A stretch of 64,000 bases of DNA, from the NCBI GenBank assembly GCA_051747385.1, contig JBNJGB010000023.1, positions 41,160 through 105,159 on the forward strand, in the 5' to 3' direction. The DNA is from JBNJGB01 sp051747385. GTDB lineage: Bacteria > Myxococcota_A > UBA9042 > PHBI01 > JACKFB01. The translations under genes and the position numbers were made by a program. How positions within the stretch are numbered: position 1 is the first letter of the stretch; each line of letters starts with the position of its first letter. Shown here in pieces: positions 1-7,590 of this stretch. The notes under the pieces are model-generated. The model ran no database searches. It saw only the letters and a list, made by a program, of their open reading frames with translations, and was not told the origin of the DNA.

Positions 1-1
1 C

Positions 2-628
2 GGCTTCCGCCTGAACTCCCGATGGATCTTCGACTTCTTCGACCAGAGCCGCCTGGCCACCTACGCGCGCCTGGAGTACGCGACCCAGGAGGTCACCTAC
101 AACGCCCTCCAGCCGGGCGGAGTCCAGTCGGGCGACTGGAACGCCTTCGACTTCAAGCTGGGCGCCGACCTCATCTTCGAGCCCTTCCAGGACGTCTTCG
201 TCGTCCCGGGCCTCGGCCTCCGCTACGCCCAGCAGAGCCTCGAGGGCAGCATGAACGTCGGCCAGGGCGTCGGCACGCACGTGGACCGCGACGCGGATCG
301 GCTCGTGTCCTTCCCGTTCTACGGCGTCGGCGTGGACGCCAAGGTGTTGGATTGGCTCGACTTCCGCTTCGGCGCATCCCAGTCGGTGGACTTCGAGCGG
401 AACTCGACCACCACCACCCAGGGCGTGACGACCGAGGCCCGCCACTCCGACGTGCGGACCGAGTTCACGACGGGCCTCGGCTTCAACATCCCCGTGGCCG
501 AGTCGACGCTGACCCTCGACCTGAACGTGAACCCGATGTTCTGGGTCAACGGCCCGGACTTCGTCACCGGCGGCGCGAACAACACGGACGACTTCGGCAT
601 CAACGGCGCCATCAAGTACGACTGGTAG
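2..628 (+). CDS. C-terminal part of an outer-membrane beta-barrel-like protein (partial)
   Basis: The frame is open from the window edge and ends in TAG at 626-628, so the N-terminus and any signal peptide lie outside the window. The 208 visible residues alternate polar and aromatic/hydrophobic residues in short amphipathic strands (for example FDFKLGADLIFEP and LTLDLNVNPMFWVNG) separated by Gly/Asn/Asp turns, and the chain ends in the aromatic residue W (IKYDW), as bacterial outer-membrane barrels usually do for BAM recognition. There are no hydrophobic helices. I infer an outer-membrane barrel or porin-like protein of unknown substrate. No specific family is recognisable from this part. A strong hairpin terminator follows, so it is the last gene of its transcript. 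Confidence 0.6.
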   Translation, partial: GFRLNSRWIFDFFDQSRLATYARLEYATQEVTYNALQPGGVQSGDWNAFDFKLGADLIFEPFQDVFVVPGLGLRYAQQSLEGSMNVGQGVGTHVDRDADRLVSFPFYGVGVDAKVLDWLDFRFGASQSVDFERNSTTTTQGVTTEARHSDVRTEFTTGLGFNIPVAESTLTLDLNVNPMFWVNGPDFVTGGANNTDDFGINGAIKYDW

Positions 629-655
629 CCGCGCGCCACGGTTCGCCGTGACAGT

Positions 656-691
656 GGGCCCGGTGATCGCTCAGGTCGCCGGGCCCTTTCT
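656..691 (+). terminator. Rho-independent terminator after the barrel gene
   Basis: GGGCCCGG (656-663) pairs perfectly with CCGGGCCC (679-686) across a 15-base loop and is followed by TTTCTCGTT. It begins 28 bases after the stop codon of the upstream gene. The rest of the 629-879 gap shows no gene. Confidence 0.75.
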
Positions 692-879
692 CGTTCAGGC
701 CTCGGCCTCCTGCCTCCACGCCGGGCCTGTGGTGGCCGGATTCGAGATGGCGAGCGATACTGGGACGGTTCCGACACACCCATCGTGCGACAGACCCACG
801 CCGAGCTCACGCACGGGGTCCGCCCCGAGCGCCACGGGGAGGTGGCGGAGGAGGGCTCGGAGCCTCCGGGGGGAGTGCC

Positions 880-3564
880 ATGTACCGCGTCCCGAGCCCC
901 CACGTCCCGAGCAGCGAGGAGCTCCTCGACCGCCTGGAGAGCGATCAGGACGGGTTGGAGGAGCACGTCGCGCAGGAGCGGCTCGAGAGCGTGGGCCCCA
1001 ACCGCCTCCCGAGCGCGCCGCCGGTGTCGCCGTGGGCGGTGCTGCTCCACCAGTTCCAGAGCCCGCTCATCTACGTCCTGGCGGCCGCGGCGGTCGTGTC
1101 GACGGCCATCGGCGAGATGGGGGACGCCGGGTTCATCGCCGCGGTCCTGGCCATCAACGCGATCATCGGCGGGATCCAGGAGTGGAAGGCGGAGAAGAGC
1201 AGCCGCGCCCTGCAGCAGCTCCTCAGGGTGCGCGCCACGGTGCTGCGGGACGGCATCCCGCGGGAGGTCGACGCCGAGGGGCTGGTCCCGGGCGACGTGG
1301 TCTGGCTCGAGTCCGGCAACCGGGTGCCGGCCGACGTCCGGCTGCTGTCGGCGGAGGGGCTGGAGGTCGACGAGTCCCTGCTGACCGGCGAGTCGCTGCC
1401 GGTGACCAAGGACCTGGACTGGCAGGGGTCCGAGGACACCCCGGTCAGCGATCGCCGGAACATGGCCTGGGCCGGCAGCGTGGTGGCGAGGGGGAGGGCC
1501 CGGGCCGTCGTGACGGCGACCGGCTCCGACACCGAGATGGGCAAGCTGGCCAGGTCCGTCACCGTGGGGGGCGGGAAGCCGCCGCTGCTCGTGCGCATGG
1601 AGCGCTTCACCCGCGTCATCGGGATCACCGTCCTCGTCGCCGCGCTGCTGGTGGGCGTCTTCGGCGTCCTCGTCCAGGGCCAGTCCGTGGTGGAGATGTT
1701 CCTGTTCGCCGTCGCGCTGGCTGTGTCCGCCATCCCCGAGGGACTCCCCGTGGCCATGACGGTCGCCCTGGCCGTCGCGACGAACCGGATGGTCCGCCGC
1801 GGCGTCATCGTCCGACGCCTCGCCGCCGTGGAGGGCCTGGGGAGCTGCACCCTGGTGGCCACCGACAAGACGGGCACGCTCACCTGCAACGAGCTGACGG
1901 TGGTGCGGATCCGCCTGCCCGACGGCTCCGAGTACGAGGTGAGCGGCCAAGGCTATCGCCCGGAGGGGGAGGTCCTGCTGTCCGACGAGGCGCCGCCTGG
2001 CGACCGGGAGCGGATCGCGGACCTCGCGCGGGTCGCGGCCCTGTGCAACGAGGCCACGCTCCACCGGACGGACGACGACTGGACCTGGCGCGGGGATCCC
2101 ACGGACGTGGCCCTGCTCGCGTTCGCCTGGAAGGCGGGATGCGTCCGGGAGGAGGCCCTGGTGCGCTGGCCGGAGGCGAGCCGCATCCCGTTCGAGTCGG
2201 AGCGGCGGTTCGCGGCGAGCTTTCACGCCCACGGGCGCGACGAGGGGCCCACGCTGGTGGTCGCGAAGGGCGGCCCGGAGCGCATCCTGGAGATGTGCGC
2301 AGCCGGGCCGGAGGGGGAGCACGACACGGACGCCCTGCTCGCGGATGCCACCGATCTCGCCTCCCGGGGCTACCGCGTGCTCGGGCTGGCCGAGGCGGAG
2401 CTGCCCAGGGCCCCCCCGTCCGAGCGCCCTCCGCCCGAGCCCTCCGGGCTGCGCTTCGTCGGCTTCGTGGGGATGATCGATCCGCCGCGCCCCGGGGTCC
2501 GCGAGGCCATCGCGGAGTGCCACGAGGCGGGGGTCGGGGTCGTGATGGTGACGGGAGACCACCCCGTGACGGCCGTGGCCATCGCCCGGGAGCTGGGCAT
2601 CGCGGGAGAGGACGACGAGGTCATCACCGGCGCGGAGCTGGCGATCACGCCCACCGATCAGCTCGCGGACAGGCTCACGCGCGCCCCGGTCTACGCCCGG
2701 GTGTCGCCCGGGCAGAAGCTGGACATCGTCCGGGCGGCGCGGGAGGCGGGGCACTTCGTCGCGGTGACCGGCGACGGCGTCAACGACGCCCCGGCCCTCC
2801 GCCAGGCCAACATCGGCGTCGCCATGGGTCGGAGCGGCACCGACGTCGCCCGCGAGTCGGCGGAGCTGGTCCTCACCGACGACGACTTCTCCTCCATCGT
2901 CGCGGGCGTGGAGGAGGGGCGCGTCGCCTACGACAACGTGCGCAAGGTCATCTACCTGCTCATCTCGACGGGCGCGGCGGAAGTTCTGCTCGTCGGCCTG
3001 TCCCTGGTGGCCGGCATGCCCCTGCCCCTGCTCCCGGTGCAGCTCCTGTGGCTGAACCTGGTCACCAACGGCATCCAGGACGTGGCCCTGGCCTTCGAGC
3101 CGGCGGAGGAGGACGTGCTCCGGCGCCCGCCCCGACGCCCCGACGAGCCCATCTTCGAGCGCCTGATGATCGAGCGGACCCTCGTCGGCGCCGGGGTGAT
3201 GGGCCTCCTCGGGTTCGGGGTCTTCCGGTGGCTCCTGGACAGCGGGTGGGAGGTGGCCGAGGCGCGGAACGCCCTGCTCCTCCTCATGGTGCTGTTCGAG
3301 AACGTCCACATCGGCAACTGCCGCTCCGAGACCCGGTCCCTGTTCAAGATGCCGGTCTTCCGGAGCCCGATCCTCCTGGCGGCCGTGCTCGTGGCCCTCG
3401 GCCTGCACGTGGTGGCCATGTACGCGCCCGGCCTCGGCGACGTCCTGGGCGCGTCGCCCCTGCCTCTGGAGACGTGGCTGGTGCTGTTCGGCGTGGCGCT
3501 CCTGGTGGCCGTGGCCATGGAGATCCACAAGTGGACGTGGGCGCGTCGTTCAGCGGCGGCGTGA
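880..3564 (+). CDS. P-type cation-transporting ATPase (P2/calcium-type family)
   Basis: This is an 894-residue integral membrane pump that couples ATP hydrolysis to cation transport across the inner membrane. Visible motifs in order: an N-terminal cation-ATPase domain, TGES of the actuator (169-172), PEGLP in the fourth membrane helix (286-290), the phosphorylated aspartate D329 in DKTGTLT, the TGDHP hinge, TGDGVNDAP (630-638), and a C-terminal set of membrane helices. PEGLP and the overall length place it with the P2 pumps (Ca, Na/K, H types) and not with the heavy-metal P1B pumps; there is no CPC motif or metal-binding domain. The sixth helix reads NLVTNGIQDVALAFEP, where SERCA-type pumps have NLVTDG, so the transported ion cannot be stated. 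Start ATG is preceded by GGGGGAG. It lies 67 bases before an EIIA/antiporter operon, which suggests a shared role in ion balance. Confidence 0.93.
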   Translation: MYRVPSPHVPSSEELLDRLESDQDGLEEHVAQERLESVGPNRLPSAPPVSPWAVLLHQFQSPLIYVLAAAAVVSTAIGEMGDAGFIAAVLAINAIIGGIQEWKAEKSSRALQQLLRVRATVLRDGIPREVDAEGLVPGDVVWLESGNRVPADVRLLSAEGLEVDESLLTGESLPVTKDLDWQGSEDTPVSDRRNMAWAGSVVARGRARAVVTATGSDTEMGKLARSVTVGGGKPPLLVRMERFTRVIGITVLVAALLVGVFGVLVQGQSVVEMFLFAVALAVSAIPEGLPVAMTVALAVATNRMVRRGVIVRRLAAVEGLGSCTLVATDKTGTLTCNELTVVRIRLPDGSEYEVSGQGYRPEGEVLLSDEAPPGDRERIADLARVAALCNEATLHRTDDDWTWRGDPTDVALLAFAWKAGCVREEALVRWPEASRIPFESERRFAASFHAHGRDEGPTLVVAKGGPERILEMCAAGPEGEHDTDALLADATDLASRGYRVLGLAEAELPRAPPSERPPPEPSGLRFVGFVGMIDPPRPGVREAIAECHEAGVGVVMVTGDHPVTAVAIARELGIAGEDDEVITGAELAITPTDQLADRLTRAPVYARVSPGQKLDIVRAAREAGHFVAVTGDGVNDAPALRQANIGVAMGRSGTDVARESAELVLTDDDFSSIVAGVEEGRVAYDNVRKVIYLLISTGAAEVLLVGLSLVAGMPLPLLPVQLLWLNLVTNGIQDVALAFEPAEEDVLRRPPRRPDEPIFERLMIERTLVGAGVMGLLGFGVFRWLLDSGWEVAEARNALLLLMVLFENVHIGNCRSETRSLFKMPVFRSPILLAAVLVALGLHVVAMYAPGLGDVLGASPLPLETWLVLFGVALLVAVAMEIHKWTWARRSAAA

Positions 3565-3582
3565 CGATCTCCGCCCCGGCCC

Positions 3583-3611
3583 TTTCCCGCGGTCACCCCG
3601 TCCGCTAGGTT
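3583..3611 (+). promoter_or_regulatory. Possible promoter of the EIIA-antiporter operon
   Basis: CGCTAGGTT (3603-3611) gives a -10 TAGGTT and resembles the TGCTAGACT-type boxes upstream of other genes here. The -35 region (TTTCCC, 3583-3588) is weak. A good ribosome site GGAGG follows before ATG 3632. Confidence 0.3.
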
Positions 3612-3631
3612 CGTCTCAATCGGAGGACAAT

Positions 3632-4483
3632 ATGGTGGATGATCTGATGCTCACGCGAGAGGCCATCCGGCTGGACGCGCCCGTGGAGAGCGTGCGGGAC
3701 GTGGCCGGCGTCGCGGCCGCCGCGATCACCTCGATCGCGGGCATGTCGCCGGTGGAGGACGTCAAGCAGGCCCTCTTGGACTGCTTCGAGGAGGGCGGCG
3801 TGTGCATCGGCCGCGGGGTCGCCATCCCGCACGCCGTGGTGCCCAGCGTCCGGGAGCCGGTGGTCGGGCTCGTGCGCGCGGCGACGCCCCTCGAGCTCGC
3901 CGACGCCCCGGACGGGCACCCCGTGGACCTCTTCTTCTTCGTGCTGGCGGTCGCCGGGAAGGAGAGGGAGCACCTGCAGGTCGTCGCCCACCTGGCGCGG
4001 ATCGCGCGCAGCCGCTCGCTGCTGGAGGCGCTCCGCCGGGCCCGGCGGCCCGCGGAGGTCCTGGCGACGCTCGATGAGCCGACGCGGGCGGCGCCCGCGG
4101 AGACGCTCCCGGACTTCTCCCAGGGCGCGACCGAGCTGGTCCTCGTGGAGCTGGAGGGCGAGGTCGTGTCGGATCGGGTGCTCCTGGAGCTCGCCGAGCA
4201 GGGCTACGACGACTCCCTGGTGGTCGAGGGGCAGTCCCTGCGGCGGTCCCTGTCCCGCCAGCTTCCGCTGTTCGCGAGCTTCCGGGATCTCTTCGGTGAT
4301 CCGGGCAGCCGCCGCCTCGTCTTCCTGGTCACCCGGGCCGAGGAGGTGGAGATCCTCGTGCGCCTGGTTCGGCGGGCGTGTCGCGACTCCGACGCCGAGG
4401 CCGCCCGCGTCCTCAGCTTCCCCCTGGCCCGGTCCTGGACCTGGAGCCCGGCGGCCGCGCCCGAGTCGACGGGTCACGGATGA
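3632..4483 (+). CDS. PTS EIIA-like (fructose/nitrogen type) protein with an extra C-terminal domain
   Basis: Residues 1-150 form a PTS EIIA type-2 domain. The phosphorylatable histidine is H67 in the conserved GRGVAIPHA context, followed by the typical PVDLFFFVLAV strand and EHLQVVAHLARI helix. Residues about 165-283 are not part of EIIA: they contain two beta-strand/helix units (TELVLVELEG and RRLVFLVTRAEEVEILVRLV) that loosely recall a ferredoxin-like or P-II-like fold, but I do not recognise the family. No EIIB or EIIC lies nearby, so a regulatory rather than sugar-transport role is likely. EIIA(Ntr) proteins are known to regulate potassium transport in E. coli. The stop overlaps the next start by ATGA and two antiporter-like genes follow, supporting control of cation exchange. 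The start has SD GGAGG. Confidence 0.82.
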   Translation: MVDDLMLTREAIRLDAPVESVRDVAGVAAAAITSIAGMSPVEDVKQALLDCFEEGGVCIGRGVAIPHAVVPSVREPVVGLVRAATPLELADAPDGHPVDLFFFVLAVAGKEREHLQVVAHLARIARSRSLLEALRRARRPAEVLATLDEPTRAAPAETLPDFSQGATELVLVELEGEVVSDRVLLELAEQGYDDSLVVEGQSLRRSLSRQLPLFASFRDLFGDPGSRRLVFLVTRAEEVEILVRLVRRACRDSDAEAARVLSFPLARSWTWSPAAAPESTGHG

Positions 4484-5715
4484 CGACGGTCGCGATCTTC
4501 GCGGTGCTGGTGGCTGTGGCGGTCCTGGCCACGTGGCGGCGGCTGGCGCGGTTCAGGAAGGCCCTCGGGCTGGGCCACCTCGTGGTCACCGGACACCTGT
4601 TCCTCGTGATGGGCTACCTGGTCGGGCTCCCCCTGACCTCTTCCCAGCGCGCGGACCTCCTGCCCGGCCTGACGCCCGTGACCGCCGTCGTCGCCGGCTG
4701 GGTGGGCTTCACCGTGGGCATGGCGTTCCACCACCGGGTGCTGCGGCGGGTGTCCGGGGCGGCGTGCGCGGTGGCCCTGGCGCCCGGGGTGGCCTCCGCC
4801 GCCGTCGTCGGCGTCCTGGGCCTGGGGATGCTCGCCCTGGCCGGCGTGGAGGGCCACCGCGCGGTCGCCGCGGCCCTGGTGCTCGCCGCCGTCGCCTCCG
4901 TGAGCGCGCCCACCCTGCCCCGGGCGGCCCGGGATCGCCCCCTGGGCCGCTCGGCGCCCGTCCGCGGAGCCCTCCGCATGATGGAGTTCGCGGCCGGGCT
5001 CGAGAACCTGGTCGCCGTCGCCCTGGCGCTGCTGGCCTTCGCGGTGCTCCGCGGCGCCCCCGACGGGCTCGGGATCGTGACGTGGTGGCTCGGCTCGGTG
5101 GCCCTCGGCGCCATCGCCGGCTTCTGCGGCTGGCTCTTCCTGGGTGGGAAGGCCACGGGGGACGAGCGCCTCCTCCTGGGCCTCGGCGTCGTGGCCGTGT
5201 CGGCCGGCCTCGGGGAGTGGCTGGGCCTGTCGCCCGAGGGGGTCTGCGCCGTGTCCGGGGCCACCCTCGTGAACCTGCCCGGTGATCGCATGACCCGCCT
5301 CCGCCTCACGATGGAGCGGGTCGAGCGGCCGGCCTTCGTGATCCTCATGGCGCTGGTGGGCTTCTACGCGGCCGGCTTCGGGCACTGGGCGATCCTGCCG
5401 CTGCTCGGGCTGCTCACGGTCGTTCGCGGCGCGACCCGGTGGCTCGCGGGGCGGAGCGGCCGGGCCGCGGAGTTCGAGCAGAGCGACCTCCAGGCGCCCG
5501 CCAACTGGGGCCTGGGCCTCGTGACCCAGGGCGGGCTCGGGCTCGTGATCGCCCTGACCTTCTATCAGGTGTGGCACGCGCCGGCGGCCGGCTGGATCCT
5601 GGTCGCCGCGGCGGCGTCCGCGGTGGTGAACGAGGCCGTGGGACCCCGGCTCCTGGCCCGCGCGCTCGACGCGCCGACGGCGCCGCCTTCCATGCCCAGG
5701 GGGAACGGGCCATGA
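4480..5715 (+). CDS. Polytopic membrane protein, cation/proton antiporter-like
   Basis: A 411-residue, strongly hydrophobic protein with about eleven predicted membrane helices, Gly- and Ala-rich as in the Na+/H+ exchanger (CPA) superfamily. No sharp family signature is visible. The helix containing GLENLVAVALALLAF and the terminal segment NWGLGLVTQGGLGLVIAL resemble the conserved cores of these transporters. The ATG at 4480 was chosen because it forms an ATGA overlap with the EIIA gene; the open frame extends further upstream only inside that gene. The stop overlaps the next antiporter gene, also by ATGA. With the next gene it may form a two-component (heteromeric) exchanger, or each may be a separate carrier; the sequence does not decide this. 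Confidence 0.65.
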   Translation: MTTVAIFAVLVAVAVLATWRRLARFRKALGLGHLVVTGHLFLVMGYLVGLPLTSSQRADLLPGLTPVTAVVAGWVGFTVGMAFHHRVLRRVSGAACAVALAPGVASAAVVGVLGLGMLALAGVEGHRAVAAALVLAAVASVSAPTLPRAARDRPLGRSAPVRGALRMMEFAAGLENLVAVALALLAFAVLRGAPDGLGIVTWWLGSVALGAIAGFCGWLFLGGKATGDERLLLGLGVVAVSAGLGEWLGLSPEGVCAVSGATLVNLPGDRMTRLRLTMERVERPAFVILMALVGFYAAGFGHWAILPLLGLLTVVRGATRWLAGRSGRAAEFEQSDLQAPANWGLGLVTQGGLGLVIALTFYQVWHAPAAGWILVAAAASAVVNEAVGPRLLARALDAPTAPPSMPRGNGP

Positions 5716-7028
5716 CCGCCGAGCGCCTCCTGTACCGCGCCCTGCCGCTGGCGCTCCTGCTGCTCGCGCTGGGATTGCTGCGCGCCAGCGATCTGATCGC
5801 CGACCCGGGCGGCACTCGGGGCACGGCCGTGGCCCTCGGCTTCCTCCTGGTGGCGTCGTTCGTGGCCGGCAAGGTCGCCGTGCGCTTCGGGCTGCCGCGC
5901 ATCACCGGGTATCTCCTGGCCGGGCTGCTCCTGGGCCCGGCCGTGAGCCACCTCCTGACCGCGGAGATGCTGGCCGGCCGGAAGGTGGTGGGGGGTATCG
6001 CCGTGGCCCTCATCGCCCTGACCGCTGGCGGAGAGCTGAAGCTGCCCTGGCTGAAGCGCAGCCTCCGGAGCGTCTCCGCCATCGCCGTCGTGGAGCTGAT
6101 GGCCGTGCTCCTGGGCCTGTGGGCCGCCATCCAGGGCCTGCAGCACGCGGTGGGCATCTTCCCGCCGAACCTGCTCCCGGAGGGCGGCGACGCCATGGGC
6201 CTGGTGGCCCTGGTCCTTGCTGCCATCGCGGTCGCCAACTCGCCCGCCGTGGCCATCGCCGTCATCAACGACAGCCGCGCCGACGGGCCCGTCGCCCGCA
6301 CGGTGCTCGGCGTCACGATCCTCAAGGACCTCCTGGTGGTCGTCCTCTTCGCGGTGGTGATGTCCTTCGCCCGCCACCAGCTCGGCGAGGGCGCCGGCGA
6401 GTCCCTGGCGGTGGTCCTGTCGCGGGAGCTGCTGGGCTCCGTCGCCCTGGGCCTCGTGGCGGGCTGGATCGTGGTCTGGTACCTGCGGCACGTGGGTCGC
6501 GAGCTCCCGGTCTTCGTCCTCGTGGTCTGCTTCGCCCTCTACCAGCTCTCTTCGATCCTGCACCTGGAGCTCATCCTGGCCGCCGTGGCGGCGGGCTTCT
6601 ACGTGGAGAACTTCTCCGACGGCCTGGGGCACCGGCTGGTGGAGGCCCTGGAGCGCGTCTCCCTGCCCGTCTACGCGTTGTTCTTCGCCGGCGCCGGCAC
6701 CAAGGTGGACCTGGGCGTCCTGGCCACCCTGTGGCTGCCCGCCGTGCTCCTGGTGCTGACGCGCGCCCTGACGATCTTCGTCGGCACCTGGCTGGGCGCG
6801 CGCATGTCGGGGGCCGGGCCGACGGTGCGCCGCTGGGCCTGGACGGGCTTCGTCAGCCAGGCCGGGGTGTCCCTGGCCCTCGCGGCCATCGTCGCGCGGA
6901 CGTTCCCCGGCTGGGGCGAGCAGCTCGAGATCCTCCTCATCGCCCTGGTGGCCATCCACGAGCTGGTGGGCCCGCCGCTGTTCCTCTTCGCCCTCCGCCG
7001 CTCCGGCGAGGTGGACAAGCGGGAGTGA
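5712..7028 (+). CDS. Cation:proton antiporter, CPA2/Kef-like
   Basis: This 438-residue inner-membrane protein has about twelve predicted helices and recognisable CPA2-type features: VRFGLPRITGYLLAGLLLGP near the N-terminus (the Kef-type IGYLLAGILLGP motif), LIALTAGGELKL, ANSPAVAIAVINDS, and ILKDLLVVVLFAVVM, equivalent to the segment with the ion-binding aspartate. No C-terminal TrkA-N or RCK domain is present; regulation could instead come from the EIIA-like protein encoded first in the operon. Start ATG 5712 overlaps the upstream stop by ATGA. It probably exchanges Na+ or K+ for protons, but the ion cannot be told from sequence. Confidence 0.82.
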   Translation: MTAERLLYRALPLALLLLALGLLRASDLIADPGGTRGTAVALGFLLVASFVAGKVAVRFGLPRITGYLLAGLLLGPAVSHLLTAEMLAGRKVVGGIAVALIALTAGGELKLPWLKRSLRSVSAIAVVELMAVLLGLWAAIQGLQHAVGIFPPNLLPEGGDAMGLVALVLAAIAVANSPAVAIAVINDSRADGPVARTVLGVTILKDLLVVVLFAVVMSFARHQLGEGAGESLAVVLSRELLGSVALGLVAGWIVVWYLRHVGRELPVFVLVVCFALYQLSSILHLELILAAVAAGFYVENFSDGLGHRLVEALERVSLPVYALFFAGAGTKVDLGVLATLWLPAVLLVLTRALTIFVGTWLGARMSGAGPTVRRWAWTGFVSQAGVSLALAAIVARTFPGWGEQLEILLIALVAIHELVGPPLFLFALRRSGEVDKRE

Positions 7029-7084
7029 GGCCACGCTCGGGGCCGCCTGTCGATTCCACACGAGTCCCGTCGATGCTCCGCCAC

Positions 7085-7216
7085 GTGGCCGTGGTCGCCG
7101 GTCGCCGGTCGCCGGTCGTGGCCGTGGTCGCCGGTCGCCGGTCGTGGCCGTGGCCGTCGTCGTGGCCGTGGTCGTGGCCGTGGCCGTGGCCGTGGTCCTG
7201 GTCGCCGGTCGTGGTC
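7085..7216 (+). repeat. Low-complexity GTGGCC/GTGGTC/GTCGCCG tandem repeat
   Basis: About 130 bases built almost only of the units GTGGCC, GTGGTC and GTCGCCG in irregular order, just after the antiporter gene. No gene with a credible start covers it; the frames that cross it read as His-Asp or Val-Ala strings. It is a candidate for slippage and length variation. Confidence 0.8.
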
Positions 7217-7590
7217 GAGACCGGTCGTTCGGCCCGGTGCCATCGCGTCGGAGCCGTCGGGGCCGGCGCTCGGCTCAAGGCCCATCGCACCTCGGCCGCG
7301 GGTGGCCCACCCCCACCCACCCTCCTGTGACGAGGCCGGGCCGGATCGTTGCGCGCAAAGTGGCGCCGTCCCGCAACCGCGCGGCGTTGAGGTCTCGTGC
7401 TCGCCGGCCGGGCTCCCTCCCGCCTCCGAGCGGCGTCTGCGATCGGCCTCCCGGCGGCGTCCACGCGGGAAGTCGGGCCCCCGGCGTCCGGTTTGACTCC
7501 AACGGACCCATCACGGAAACTCGGCTGGGTTGGAATCTCCTTGAAATCGTTGGTCGACCGCGGGTCGGCGGCGATGCTGCGGGACGAACG
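7217..7590. other. Intergenic stretch with no recognisable gene
   Basis: About 370 bases between the simple repeat and the first lipoprotein gene. I see no ORF with a start signal, RNA gene or clear promoter. A TTGACT at about 7494 lacks a convincing -10 partner. Confidence 0.5.

Noticed and set aside
319..3528. Open frame of over 1000 residues on the minus strand opposite the P-type ATPase
   Set aside because: It is a shadow of the ATPase gene: its composition is Arg/Gly/His/Asp-rich without motifs, and the plus strand carries all P-type ATPase signatures.
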